Positions 25,411 through 34,755 of a stretch of DNA of 64,000 nucleotides are shown one piece after another. The position numbers and the translations under genes were made by a program. A model generated the notes under the pieces. It was not told where the DNA came from and did no database searches. It worked only from the letters and a program-made list of their open reading frames with translations. The stretch covers positions 62,001-126,000 of the forward strand of contig CAZYHV010000005.1 in the NCBI GenBank assembly GCA_964647485.1. The letters run 5' to 3'. The DNA is from FW021-bin31 sp964647485. GTDB taxonomy: Bacteria; Bacteroidota; Bacteroidia; Chitinophagales; Chitinophagaceae. How positions within the stretch are numbered: the first letter of the stretch is position 1; each line of letters opens with the position of its first letter.

Positions 25411-25418
25411 CAAAAGTA
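25411..25418 (-). promoter_or_regulatory. tRNA-Arg promoter -7 element
   Basis: TACTTTTG on the minus strand, 18 bases before the tRNA 5' end, fits TAnnTTTG. The -33 half is poor (TCTGG), so only the -7 element is claimed. Confidence 0.5.
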
Positions 25419-25462
25419 AAATTTATTTATATAAATTGCCAGAAAAAAGCAGATTTTATCTC

Positions 25463-26146
25463 ATGAAAGTACAAATAGACGAAAGTTGGAGTCCTATTTT
25501 GCAAGAAGAATTTGACAAACCTTATTTTCAAAACGTTGCTAACAGTGTCAAATCAGACATAAAATCAGGGAAACATATTTATCCACCGGGTAAATTTATC
25601 TTCAATGCTTTTAACCTTACTCCTTTCTCTCAGGTAAAATGTGTCATCCTTGGACAAGATCCCTATCATGGGAAAGGACAAGCGAATGGGCTCTGTTTCT
25701 CCGTAAATGACGGTATTCGTTTTCCTCCCTCCTTGAAAAATATTTTCAAAGAAATCGAATCAGATCTAGGAATTCCCATTCCATCTTCCGGAAATCTTTC
25801 TCCATGGGCAAAGCAGGGTGTTCTCTTATTGAATGCCATGCTCACCGTTGTTGCCCATCAACCGGCTTCTCACAGCAAAATAGGTTGGGAACACTTCACA
25901 GATGCTGTCATCCAAAAAATATCAGAAAAAAAAGAAGGAGTTGTTTTCCTTCTCTGGGGAAATTTTGCCAGAAATAAAAAAGATCTTATTGACCTGAACA
26001 AGCATTATGTCCTAGAATCTCCACACCCCTCTCCTTTTTCTGCTAACAGAGGATTCTTCGGATGTCAACATTTTTCAAAGACAAACAAAATATTAGAAAA
26101 ACAAGGGAAAACGCCTATCCTTTGGGATTTAGGAAAGAACAAATAA
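25463..26146 (+). CDS. ung: Uracil-DNA glycosylase, family 1
   Basis: This enzyme cuts uracil out of DNA to start base-excision repair. The start chosen is ATG 25463 (MKVQIDESWSPILQEEF), giving 227 residues; the frame opens upstream only with TTG. The family 1 motifs are complete: the water-activating GQDPYHGKGQANGLCFSV (catalytic Asp) and the minor-groove loop HPSPFSANRGFFGC with its catalytic His. The gene is divergent from tRNA-Arg and alone. Confidence 0.96.
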   Translation: MKVQIDESWSPILQEEFDKPYFQNVANSVKSDIKSGKHIYPPGKFIFNAFNLTPFSQVKCVILGQDPYHGKGQANGLCFSVNDGIRFPPSLKNIFKEIESDLGIPIPSSGNLSPWAKQGVLLLNAMLTVVAHQPASHSKIGWEHFTDAVIQKISEKKEGVVFLLWGNFARNKKDLIDLNKHYVLESPHPSPFSANRGFFGCQHFSKTNKILEKQGKTPILWDLGKNK

Positions 26147-26206
26147 AAAAACGTAATTTTGTATTATTTTATTTTCAAAAATACAATATATGTGAGATAG
26201 AATTTG

Positions 26207-26214
26207 TATATTTG
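26207..26214 (+). promoter_or_regulatory. -7 element ahead of the 113-residue membrane protein gene
   Basis: TATATTTG fits TAnnTTTG and lies 20 bases before the start codon; no clear -33 TTTG is seen. Confidence 0.4.
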
Positions 26215-26234
26215 AATATGTTAAATTGAAGGTA

Positions 26235-26576
26235 ATGAGTAAACAATTGACAGCGGAAGAAAAAGAGTTCATTGAATATTGGGAAAAAGAAGGCAAAAAA
26301 GAGAAAACTTGGCTAAACATGCTAAAAAGACATCTTCCTAAGGGTCTTATCTTCAGCCTTCCTATTGCGTTATTCTTTTTTGTCATGGGTCCCAAAAGAA
26401 GAGCCATTGTCACGCATGCAGAATTAACAATTATAATGATTTGTGTGTTTCTTATTGCGGTGGCTTATTCTATTTTCAAGGGGTATGTGAAAAATGATCG
26501 ATTGGAGACCTATTACCAACTTTTAAAGATGAAAGATTCCCATCATCATTCAGCGGATTCTATTCATTCAAAATAA
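26235..26576 (+). CDS. Hypothetical two-helix membrane protein
   Basis: The start is ATG 26235 (MSKQLTAEEKEFIEYWEKEG), giving 113 residues; the frame opens upstream only with TTG. A charged N-terminal 35 residues precede two hydrophobic segments (GLIFSLPIALFFFVMG and ELTIIMICVFLIAVAYSIFK), and the protein ends in a His/Ser-rich tail (DSHHHSADSIHSK). I do not recognise a family with a known role. It is 33 bases upstream of the ClC gene and likely shares its transcript. Confidence 0.7.
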   Translation: MSKQLTAEEKEFIEYWEKEGKKEKTWLNMLKRHLPKGLIFSLPIALFFFVMGPKRRAIVTHAELTIIMICVFLIAVAYSIFKGYVKNDRLETYYQLLKMKDSHHHSADSIHSK

Positions 26577-26609
26577 TTCCTCTTTTCCTAAAGGAAAAAT
26601 GGAGTGCCA

Positions 26610-28565
26610 ATGAAAAAAGATTCAAATAAACATAGACCCCCTCGTAAAAGAAAAGGTCCCTCCCAATCTGAACTTCTTCCCATTTCGGCTACTGTTAATC
26701 TGCCGGCCTATCCGCATGGGATTGAGCCTCCCCCCAGTCGGGGGTACACTTATAAACGTGTATTTCTACTTAGCCTTCAAGCCATCTTCAATGCTATTAT
26801 TATTGGGTTTATTGCCAAGGCGATGGTTGCCTTGATAGACCTTGTTACCAACCTCTTTTTTTATGGTAAATTTTCTTTTGATCCTGCGGCTCCCGGGATA
26901 TCACATTTAGGAATATTTGTCATTTTCATTCCTATCATTGGTGGGCTCATCGTCGGATTCATGGCGCGATTTGGGTCACCGGGGATACGGGGTCACGGAA
27001 TCCCAGAAGCCATGGAACAGATACTACTTAATGAGAGTAAAATAAAACCCATCATTACTTTTTTAAAACCTATTTCAGCTGCCATATCCATTGGTACCGG
27101 TGGTCCTTTCGGCGCAGAGGGTCCAATTATATCCGGAGGAGGAGCCTTAGGGTCATTCGCCGGACAAATCATGACCATCAACTCTACCGAAAGAAAGATC
27201 ATGCTGACAGCAGGAGCCTGTGGGGGAATGGCTGCTATTTTCGGGTGCCCCATAGCCGGAATTCTGTTAGGGGTAGAGTTGCTGCTCTTCGAATTTTCTC
27301 CCCGTTCTCTTATTCCGGTGGCACTTTCCTGCGCTACAGGTGCTGCCATGCGTTTTCTACTTTTTGGTGCTGCTCCTATTTTTGCAATGCCTGCTATTCC
27401 AAGCCCGAATAGCCTGGCAATCATCATCTATACCATTTTTGGTGTTATTATAGGTGTTGCTGCTGCTTACGCCTCTAAGGCTATTTATTTTCTTGAAGAT
27501 ATTTATAAGAAGTTACCTATACACTGGATGTGGTGGCCTGCTTTGGGAGCTGTAGTGGTTGGAATAATCGGCTATTTTGCACCCAAAACAATGGGAGTAG
27601 GATATGATAATGTTCGCCTTTTACTCACAGGAAATATTCCTCTTTATTTACTTTTTGTTCTTTGTATTCTAAAATTTATTTCTTGGAGTTTCTCTCTTGC
27701 CAGCGGAACTTCAGGAGGAACCTTAGCACCTTTATTCACTATTGGAGGAGCTTTAGGTGCCTTTTTATCTATTACTACTTTATATTTCTTTCCCCATTCA
27801 GGAATTAACATTGCTACTGCAGCTCTGATAGGTATGGCAGCAATGTTTGCAGGCGCTTCTCGTGCCATTCTCACCTCTATCGTTTTTGCTTTAGAAACAA
27901 CAGGAGAAATGCACGGTTTGTTACCGCTGGTCGGAGCTTGTACTGCCGCTTATTTTGTCTCTTTTTTTCTCATGAAAGGAAGCATTATGACTGAAAAAAT
28001 GGAGCGACATGGACTCACCCCTCCCGGTACTTTCAAACCCGACATACTAGAACAAATCAATATCAAACAGGTTTTTGATAAAAGGGCGACCCTTATTAAC
28101 CTGACAAATACCATCAAAGAAACTCGCGAATGGATTAGATCTCACAATGAAGCCAAATTCAATACCTATATTATCGCTGATGACAATACCAATCTTCTGG
28201 GATTAGTACAGAGAAAGGATATCTTCAGTAATGGAGCCATTGACGACGCCTCTATATCTTCGATTATTAGTAATAAAAGGGATGCTTACATCTATCCGAA
28301 CAACCCATTAAGCTTAGCCATTGACATCATGGATAAATATAAGTTGGATGTGCTTCCCGTTGTCACTCGCACCAACAGAAGAAAGGTCTTAGGTCAGATC
28401 TCCAGGGAAAAAATATTTTCTATTTACAGCGAACGAAAGAATGAAAACATCACCTATAAACAATCGATTTCCTTAAAAAATCGATCAATGCGAATGATCG
28501 TGAGAGGACGTCAATTATTCCATTGGGAAAAGAGTTTCGAAGAACAAGAAGATCCGTCAAAGTAA
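26610..28565 (+). CDS. ClC-family chloride channel/transporter with two CBS domains
   Basis: ClC proteins are dimeric anion channels or anion/proton exchangers of the inner membrane. From ATG 26610 the product has 651 residues: a proline- and basic-rich N-tail, the membrane domain (about 50-460) and two CBS domains (about 490-620), which usually bind adenine nucleotides and gate transport. The gating glutamate is present in GTGGPFGAEGPIISGGG. The selectivity segment reads GHGIPEAM, with His where E. coli CLC has Ser107, and PIAGILLGVELLLFEF has Leu at the place of the internal proton glutamate. Coupling to protons is therefore uncertain. The gene converges with lipA. Confidence 0.93.
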   Translation: MKKDSNKHRPPRKRKGPSQSELLPISATVNLPAYPHGIEPPPSRGYTYKRVFLLSLQAIFNAIIIGFIAKAMVALIDLVTNLFFYGKFSFDPAAPGISHLGIFVIFIPIIGGLIVGFMARFGSPGIRGHGIPEAMEQILLNESKIKPIITFLKPISAAISIGTGGPFGAEGPIISGGGALGSFAGQIMTINSTERKIMLTAGACGGMAAIFGCPIAGILLGVELLLFEFSPRSLIPVALSCATGAAMRFLLFGAAPIFAMPAIPSPNSLAIIIYTIFGVIIGVAAAYASKAIYFLEDIYKKLPIHWMWWPALGAVVVGIIGYFAPKTMGVGYDNVRLLLTGNIPLYLLFVLCILKFISWSFSLASGTSGGTLAPLFTIGGALGAFLSITTLYFFPHSGINIATAALIGMAAMFAGASRAILTSIVFALETTGEMHGLLPLVGACTAAYFVSFFLMKGSIMTEKMERHGLTPPGTFKPDILEQINIKQVFDKRATLINLTNTIKETREWIRSHNEAKFNTYIIADDNTNLLGLVQRKDIFSNGAIDDASISSIISNKRDAYIYPNNPLSLAIDIMDKYKLDVLPVVTRTNRRKVLGQISREKIFSIYSERKNENITYKQSISLKNRSMRMIVRGRQLFHWEKSFEEQEDPSK

Positions 28566-28576
28566 GGATTCTTCTA

Positions 28577-29545
28577 TTAGGAAGCCTTTGCTTTGCTTTC
28601 TTTCTTGCTCTTTTCAAATTCTTCTTTTCCACTATAAAGGTGTCTTTCTGCATGATAGGAAGAACGTACTAAAGGACCACTCTCCACAAAATCCAATCCA
28701 ATTCCATAGCCTATTTCTTTGTAATCTTCAAACTCCTGTGGTGTAATGAATCGCTCCACCTTGAGGTGCTTAGTAGAAGGTTGTAGATATTGACCTATCG
28801 TAACTACATCACAACCATTATCATAAAGATCCTGCATCGTTTGAACCACTTCTTCTTTTTTCTCTCCCAGCCCCAGCATTACTCCACTCTTGGTTCGCAT
28901 TCCTTTTTCTTTCAAATAGCGAATCACCTCCAGGCTTCTACGATATTTTGCCTGTATACGTACCTTCCGTGTTAATCTTTCTACGGTCTCTACATTATGG
29001 GAAACTACTTCCGGAGCCACATCTACTACCCGCTGAATATTTGCTTCAATCCCCTTAAAGTCGGGAATAAGCGTTTCTAGGGTCGTATTGGGATTCAAAG
29101 CTCTGATTTCCTCTACTACTTTTGCCCAGAGAATAGAACCTCCATCTTTTAATTCATCTCTATCCACAGAAGTCAATACAGCATGTTTTACTTCCATTTT
29201 TTGTATAGCTTCTGCTACTCTCCTGGGTTCTTCCCAATCCACCGGATCCGGGCGACCGGTATTCACAGCACAAAACCCACAACTACGAGTACAAGTATTT
29301 CCGAGAATCATAAAAGTAGCGGTTCCGGCTCCCCAACATTCTCCCATATTCGGACAATTTCCACTCTGACATATCGTATGTAGATTGTGTTCATCTACAA
29401 TACCACGAACTTTTTTATACTTTTCTCCTGTAGGTAAACGAACCCGCAACCAGGAAGGCTTTTTGGTACGTTGCGATTTAGAATCGGTAGCTATATTATT
29501 AATCGTATCATTTTCAGCGGGAACTCCGGATATTCTTATTGCCAT
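28577..29545 (-). CDS. lipA: Lipoyl synthase
   Basis: LipA inserts two sulfur atoms into octanoyl groups bound to lipoyl domains, a radical SAM reaction needed by pyruvate and 2-oxoglutarate dehydrogenases. I start at ATG 29545 (MAIRISGVPAENDTINNI), giving 322 residues, because the promoter lies between this and the upstream ATG. The auxiliary cluster motif CQSGNCPNMGEC, the radical SAM motif CTRSCGFC and the C-terminal serine ligand GPLVRSSYHAE are all present. LipB is not in the window. Confidence 0.97.
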   Translation of the reverse strand: MAIRISGVPAENDTINNIATDSKSQRTKKPSWLRVRLPTGEKYKKVRGIVDEHNLHTICQSGNCPNMGECWGAGTATFMILGNTCTRSCGFCAVNTGRPDPVDWEEPRRVAEAIQKMEVKHAVLTSVDRDELKDGGSILWAKVVEEIRALNPNTTLETLIPDFKGIEANIQRVVDVAPEVVSHNVETVERLTRKVRIQAKYRRSLEVIRYLKEKGMRTKSGVMLGLGEKKEEVVQTMQDLYDNGCDVVTIGQYLQPSTKHLKVERFITPQEFEDYKEIGYGIGLDFVESGPLVRSSYHAERHLYSGKEEFEKSKKESKAKAS

Positions 29546-29559
29546 AGCAATTTTTTTTT

Positions 29560-29591
29560 CAAAATTAGAATAATACCGACATAGTACCAAA
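29560..29591 (-). promoter_or_regulatory. lipA promoter
   Basis: On the minus strand TTTG (29588-29591), a 20-base spacer and TAATTTTG (29560-29567) fit the consensus and end 14 bases before the chosen start, which rules out the upstream ATG at 29590. Confidence 0.7.
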
Positions 29592-29617
29592 GAAGTTCTT
29601 CTTATTTGAAATTATTT

Positions 29618-30436
29618 TTACCACCGTTTACCAAAGAGTAAACTAATATAGGCACCATAAAAGAACTTTTTTCCTTCATTTTTAACCATAATTTGAGCCT
29701 CTTTAGTATAATAAGAGCCGGTGATTCCTACTTCTAAAGCACTTACCATTTTATTAAATTGCGCCCAGTCAAAACGCATACCCAAGCGGGCATATACTCC
29801 GGGATCGACTTTCACTTCGTCCCAGCCTCGTTTAAATCCTCCTCCTTCAACAATATTATTAAGTGTTAAAAAATCAGTAGCTGTTTCCGGACTATACTTT
29901 GCATAATAAGTACTGCTTCCATTTTCATCCAATAATTCAAGATAGTAAGGCTTCAACAAGCCTATCGTTACTCCTCCCATATAAATAGCAGATACTTCCA
30001 CTCCATTCTTATTCCCTTTTTTCCCAATTGTTCGCCTTCTTCCATATCCCAGCCTGATCTGATAGAATACATTCTTCTTCCCATAAACAAAACGCCGCCC
30101 TGAGGTTCTTCTCACATAATTTGTACCCGGTTCACGATACAGTTGACTACGTGAGTTCTTATTCTCTTTAGGATGCTTCGTTTCTCCTACTTCAAACTGA
30201 AAAAGTTGCCTTACACTATCATTTTTCTTTTTCTCCAACTCAAGATACACATTCCATCCATTGGTATTCAAACGTCCCCCAACATCAAATTCACTTTTAT
30301 ATGGATTAGAAGATACATTTCCCAAAAAGTGTATATGACCTTGTTTGATATTTTGAATATCTTTCTGATCTGCATCTTGAGCAAAGACAACCTGAGAAAG
30401 ACCCAGAATAAATATGATAATATAAAATCGTTTCAC
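29618..30436 (-). CDS. Hypothetical outer-membrane beta-barrel protein
   Basis: The 272-residue protein begins with a Sec signal peptide (MKRFYIIIFILGLSQVVFAQ, cut after AQ). The rest alternates polar and aromatic residues in strand-like runs (VFYQIRLGYGRRRTIG, EVSAIYMGGVTIGLLKPYY, KFFYGAYISLLFGKRW) and ends in a short aromatic strand ending in Trp, typical of outer-membrane barrels. I recognise no named family. It is likely an orphan surface or periplasm-facing protein. Its signal-peptide start makes the coding call firm even though the function is unknown. Confidence 0.8.
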   Translation of the reverse strand: MKRFYIIIFILGLSQVVFAQDADQKDIQNIKQGHIHFLGNVSSNPYKSEFDVGGRLNTNGWNVYLELEKKKNDSVRQLFQFEVGETKHPKENKNSRSQLYREPGTNYVRRTSGRRFVYGKKNVFYQIRLGYGRRRTIGKKGNKNGVEVSAIYMGGVTIGLLKPYYLELLDENGSSTYYAKYSPETATDFLTLNNIVEGGGFKRGWDEVKVDPGVYARLGMRFDWAQFNKMVSALEVGITGSYYTKEAQIMVKNEGKKFFYGAYISLLFGKRW

Positions 30437-30517
30437 AAAAACAGAAATTTAAAATAGTCCTGTAAATTTAGGCAAAATTTTATACAATGGCTTCATAAAT
30501 AACTACCTAATTGATTG

Positions 30518-30563
30518 ACAAAGGGTCAAAATACTCCCTGTTTAGAATATTTTGACCCTTTGT
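30518..30563. repeat. Perfect 16-bp inverted repeat after the S41 protease gene
   Basis: ACAAAGGGTCAAAATA (30518-30533) and its exact complement (30548-30563) surround a 14-base loop. It lies 30 bases downstream of the protease stop and could end its transcript, but there is no T run on either strand. Confidence 0.7.
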
Positions 30564-30592
30564 AAAAATGCTAAAAGCTGTATCTGCCTCTT

Positions 30593-32758
30593 TTAATCCT
30601 CTTTTTTAGCATCTGTTAATTTTTTATTTTGAAGGGTAGATTGCCTGGAAATCATATCTTGTATCACATTTACAGCCTCATGCAAATAAGGATCAGTCTT
30701 ATATCCTTTCAGCATTTTCCTGTTTCGCACTGCAATCATGGAATCACTGTTTAATTTAGAAGAATCCGCAGCAAGATTAATAATATCCAGCTTTTTTCCT
30801 AAACTATCCAGCTTTCCGACCTTTTTCAAAGCATGTGCATTAGAATCTTGCATTGCTTTATATTGATTTATATCTAAAGATACTTTCTTTTCTTTCTTTA
30901 CCTTTTTTAGGACATCAATCGTATTGGTAATTTCTGAAAAGGTTTTAGAATGTGCCAAACGTGCATCACTTCTTTGTTTAAGATATTGAACATCCACCGG
31001 ATTTTTCCATACCTGATAATCTGCTGGAGAAATACTATCCCAAGGTAATGCACTGCTGCTATTCCCCTCAGCTGTTCCATAATAAGGATCCGGCAGTACG
31101 ATATCCGAAGAGACCCCTTTCAACTGAGTTGATCCTCCGTTAATCCGATAAAACTTTTCAATCGTCAATTTCAGAGCTCCCAATTTCCCAAACTTATCCC
31201 GTAATCTACTTGGAATTCCCTTGGACAGATCAATCATACGCTGAACGGTTCCTTTCCCGAATGTCTTTTTACTTCCTATAATCACAGCCCGTTTATAATC
31301 TTGCATAGCAGCAGAAAGAATTTCAGAAGCAGATGCACTATATTCGTTAACCATAATTGCTAAAGGACCCGAATAGGTAACATCTTCTTTTCTGTTTTTC
31401 AAAACATGCTTAGTACCGTTGCCTTCTCTCACCTGCACAATTGGTCCTTTCCCCACAAACAGACCGGCCATATCTATCGCATCACCAAGAGATCCCCCGC
31501 CATTAAACCTCAGATCCATAATAATTCCATCTACATGTTGTTCTTTCAATTTTTTTAGCTCGGCTTTTACATCAAAAGCACTACTTCCCGGCCCCGTTCT
31601 TTGGTTTGGATTAAAATAAAATTCCGGTAACACCAGAAATCCGATTTTATTTTTTCCATAATCTATAACATAGGAATGGGCAAATACGGCATCAACTTTT
31701 ACTTCATCTCGCGTAATAGGAATAGTTTCTATTGTACCATCAAGATGTTTGACCGTCAAATGGACTACAGCCCCTTTCTCTCCTCTTATAATTTTCACGG
31801 CATCCTCTACGGTATATCCGGTCATATCTATGGGCTGATCATCACCTTCTGCCACCTTTAGAATAAGATCTCCGGCCTTCAATTCGCCCTGCTTCCATGC
31901 CGGACCTCCGGTCACTACACTCTCGATTTTGACATAATAGTCATCCTGAGTCAACAAGGCTCCAATACCATAAAAGGTACCCGACATCTGTTCATCAAAA
32001 TAACGATGATCCTTGGGGGAAAAATAATTGGTATGTGGATCCATCAATCCTGCGACAGTATTCAAAAAGTCCGTAAACCGTACATCATCGTTGTAGTGAT
32101 TTTCCATACGATCAAAGTAAAGGTCGAAACTCTTTTTAATCGCCTTCCTGGCCTTTGCCTCCAACTCTTCATCGCTTTTAGACTTAATAGACGCAGTATC
32201 CACAGCCTTAGAACGAGACTCTTTTAAATCCAATAATTTAGTAAGCGTACGGAATTTCAACATTTTCTTCCATACCTCTTTCCGAGCGGTTTTATTCTCT
32301 GTAAAGTCCACTTTTGACCGGTTTCGCTGCAGGCTATCCTCCTCTGTAAAATTAAAAGGCTGAGACAAAATTTCAGGATACAGTTTTTCTGTAGCCTTCA
32401 TTCTCACTTCTAAGATCGAATCAGCTTCCCGATAAAAGTTAAGCGGCTGAATTCCTTTTAATTCATCATCGATGGACGTCTTATACTTCTTCAAATATTC
32501 AATATCCGATTTAAAGAAGAATTTCTTTTCTCCATCTAAATTTTTAATATATTTCTTAAAGACCTTCTCTGAAAAGCTATCATTAATCTTCTTCGGCGAA
32601 TAATGATATTTTTCAAGTATATTACTCATGACATCGGCAATTACAGCTTTCTTGGAAGAAGAGTCAGAATAAGGCTGATCTTTGCTATAAGCATTAAAGG
32701 CCAAAATTCCGGCAGCAATAACTACCAAAATGGACGGTATAATAAATTTCAGTTTCAT
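30593..32758 (-). CDS. prc: Carboxy-terminal processing protease (S41, Prc/Tsp type)
   Basis: Prc-type proteases act in the periplasm, cleaving proteins from the C-terminus and tuning cell-wall hydrolases. The 721-residue product has an N-terminal signal anchor (KFIIPSILVVIAAGILAFNA), an N-terminal helical domain, a PDZ domain (about 240-330, MSGTFYGIGALLTQDDYYV and AGDLILKVAEGDDQP), the S41 core with catalytic Ser in VNEYSASASEILSAAM and Lys in GSKKTFGKGTVQ, and a DUF3340-type C-terminal region. It is much longer than CtpA-type enzymes and matches the Tsp branch. Confidence 0.93.
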   Translation of the reverse strand: MKLKFIIPSILVVIAAGILAFNAYSKDQPYSDSSSKKAVIADVMSNILEKYHYSPKKINDSFSEKVFKKYIKNLDGEKKFFFKSDIEYLKKYKTSIDDELKGIQPLNFYREADSILEVRMKATEKLYPEILSQPFNFTEEDSLQRNRSKVDFTENKTARKEVWKKMLKFRTLTKLLDLKESRSKAVDTASIKSKSDEELEAKARKAIKKSFDLYFDRMENHYNDDVRFTDFLNTVAGLMDPHTNYFSPKDHRYFDEQMSGTFYGIGALLTQDDYYVKIESVVTGGPAWKQGELKAGDLILKVAEGDDQPIDMTGYTVEDAVKIIRGEKGAVVHLTVKHLDGTIETIPITRDEVKVDAVFAHSYVIDYGKNKIGFLVLPEFYFNPNQRTGPGSSAFDVKAELKKLKEQHVDGIIMDLRFNGGGSLGDAIDMAGLFVGKGPIVQVREGNGTKHVLKNRKEDVTYSGPLAIMVNEYSASASEILSAAMQDYKRAVIIGSKKTFGKGTVQRMIDLSKGIPSRLRDKFGKLGALKLTIEKFYRINGGSTQLKGVSSDIVLPDPYYGTAEGNSSSALPWDSISPADYQVWKNPVDVQYLKQRSDARLAHSKTFSEITNTIDVLKKVKKEKKVSLDINQYKAMQDSNAHALKKVGKLDSLGKKLDIINLAADSSKLNSDSMIAVRNRKMLKGYKTDPYLHEAVNVIQDMISRQSTLQNKKLTDAKKED

Positions 32759-32810
32759 TTCTCTTATATTCTATTTTATAAAAACGGTCAATATAGTAAA
32801 AACTATTTTG

Positions 32811-32818
32811 CAAAAATA
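32811..32818 (-). promoter_or_regulatory. -7 element ahead of prc
   Basis: TATTTTTG on the minus strand, 52 bases before the start codon, fits TAnnTTTG; the -33 half is not convincing. Confidence 0.4.
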
Positions 32819-32876
32819 ACTTTTAATGTGCTTATATAATTGAATCTGTTACAAATGGTTCCTATTTAACAGTATT

Positions 32877-34682
32877 TTATACCTCAATACCTATTTTTCT
32901 CATCAAGATAGAAGCATTCATACTGGTGCATATTCCTTTTTTTAGCACATAATCAAAAAACAAATCTTCGTTTTGTACCTGGACATCAAAATGATAGTTA
33001 TCCACATTTTTCGGATATTTTTCTTCCAAATCTGTCAATGCTAAATCATGAGTTGCCAAAATCCCTACAGCATCCACGGCCAACAATTGCTCTATTAATG
33101 CCCTTGATCCGGAATGTCGGTCATTGGAATTGGTTCCTCTTAAGATTTCATCCATCAACAATAAATTTCTTCCTCTCTTCTTAGCTTGTTTTATGATATA
33201 TTCTAATTTCTGTAGTTCCGCATAAAAGGTTGAAATATTTTCTTCTAAATTATCTGCTATTCGCATACTGCTAATCACATTCGCCGGGGAAAGCACCATT
33301 TTTTCTGCACAAACCGGGGATCCAATCATTGCTAATACAACATTCACGCCAATCGAACGAAGGAAAGTACTCTTTCCGGCCATATTGGAGCCCGTAATAA
33401 GCATCATTTTACCTTTCCCTTCCAATGTTACATCATTACACACCCTTTTTCCACTCAATATCAGAGGATGCCCTAAAGCAGTAGCTTCCAATGTAAAATA
33501 TTCTTCGGTAATCTCAGGAAATTCCCAATGAGGTTGATTATAGGTCAGATTGGCCACAGAACACAACACTTCTACTTCAACAAAAATATCTGCCCAGCGT
33601 AAAAGACTTTCATGAATCTTCTGATGCATTTTTGTCAATTGCCGAAACTGATGCCAATCCCAGAAAACAACCCAATTTAAAGGAAAATGTACCAAAGGAT
33701 TATTCCTTATATCCAAACGTTCTAAAATTTTCTTTAGGCTCTGAATAGCCTGATAAGCCTTCTGCTCTCCATGTTTGCTTTCAGTTTCCAGCCCGGTTTG
33801 TAATGCTTGCAAATGCTCATTATCAAAATCCTTTGTTCCTATTAAAAATAATCGCTGCTCCAAGGCTTCTAAAGAATGAGCTGTTTTAGACAGCAATTCA
33901 TAATGAGGGAGCAGCACTTTTCCGGATTTCCATACAATCCAGGAATGTACAATAAGAGAAATCCATAACAATTGCCAGGAAGCAAGATGTAAGGCTCCTA
34001 ACAGAATAAAGATACCGGTCATTATCATAGCAGCCCGGGTAAGAAGGTTCCACTTTTTCAAATTTTCTGTTTCCGGATGACTCTTAGCCCATTCTAAAAT
34101 CTGATCAAAGTCAGATTCATGAATATTCTCATGCCGTCCTACTGCCCGGAGTTCTTGTCTCCATTCTACTTCTGAGGCTAGAGCTTTGACAGCTTCTTGT
34201 CTTTGTATAATCTCTTTTTTATCTGTCGGGTTCTTTAACCAGGAGGCTAGTCGTTGTGCGGAGCGAAAGGTAGTGGTTCTGTTTAGCATTCTAAAAATAC
34301 TATGAGAACCAAAAATATCCAAATCCCCGGTATATGGATGTTTGTCCTCTTTAAAAACAGCTCCACTTCCAAAAGCTTTATAGTTCCCATCCAGAGCTTC
34401 TAATTCTTCTGTATTAATTTGAATAAGCTGCTCAACAAAATGTAATTTTTTAGCATTATCCAAATCTTTTAATGTCGCAATAATAAAACCGCATAGCAAC
34501 ACTATTGCAAGGATAGAAGCTACCCAACCATTGATTGTTAAAAAGATAAAAAATAAAAGTATTGCAGCAACAAAGGTTACCAAACGAGCCCCTCCCAACT
34601 TTTTTCTCCTCTTTTTATATAAAGAAAGCTGCTTCTTTAAGGTTTCTAATCTTGACAGATAAGATTGTTTTATATTTTCCAT
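32877..34682 (-). CDS. Membrane-anchored MutS-like ATPase
   Basis: The 601-residue protein has the MutS C-terminal ATPase: Walker A TGSNMAGKSTFLRSIG (near residue 425), Walker B LLLMDEILRGTNSNDRHSGS and ATHDLALTDLE, with part of the helical lever domain before it. It lacks the mismatch-reading N-terminal domains of MutS. Instead it has four hydrophobic segments, two near residues 30-70 (LVTFVAAILLFFIFLTINGW, VASILAIVLLCGFIIATL) and two near 215-260. Such proteins are widespread in Bacteroidota and are often labelled mismatch repair proteins, but a membrane MutS cannot scan DNA in the usual way. The real role is open. Confidence 0.88.
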   Translation of the reverse strand: MENIKQSYLSRLETLKKQLSLYKKRRKKLGGARLVTFVAAILLFFIFLTINGWVASILAIVLLCGFIIATLKDLDNAKKLHFVEQLIQINTEELEALDGNYKAFGSGAVFKEDKHPYTGDLDIFGSHSIFRMLNRTTTFRSAQRLASWLKNPTDKKEIIQRQEAVKALASEVEWRQELRAVGRHENIHESDFDQILEWAKSHPETENLKKWNLLTRAAMIMTGIFILLGALHLASWQLLWISLIVHSWIVWKSGKVLLPHYELLSKTAHSLEALEQRLFLIGTKDFDNEHLQALQTGLETESKHGEQKAYQAIQSLKKILERLDIRNNPLVHFPLNWVVFWDWHQFRQLTKMHQKIHESLLRWADIFVEVEVLCSVANLTYNQPHWEFPEITEEYFTLEATALGHPLILSGKRVCNDVTLEGKGKMMLITGSNMAGKSTFLRSIGVNVVLAMIGSPVCAEKMVLSPANVISSMRIADNLEENISTFYAELQKLEYIIKQAKKRGRNLLLMDEILRGTNSNDRHSGSRALIEQLLAVDAVGILATHDLALTDLEEKYPKNVDNYHFDVQVQNEDLFFDYVLKKGICTSMNASILMRKIGIEV

Positions 34683-34728
34683 TAATCAAACTTCTTCTTA
34701 ATTCTTTATAGTTTTCCAACAACAATGT

Positions 34729-34736
34729 TATTTTTG
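34729..34736 (+). promoter_or_regulatory. -7 element ahead of the Yip1-like gene
   Basis: TATTTTTG lies 19 bases before the start codon at 34756 in the divergent gap; the -33 half is weak. Confidence 0.4.
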
Positions 34737-34755
34737 CTGCAAATTACATCATTCT

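Noticed and set aside
26993..27427. Minus-strand frame of 144 codons inside the ClC gene
   Set aside because: It has no family pattern and overlaps fully the well-supported ClC membrane domain.
30518..30563. Rho-independent terminator of the S41 protease gene
   Set aside because: The stem is perfect, but no T run follows on either strand; reported only as an inverted repeat.
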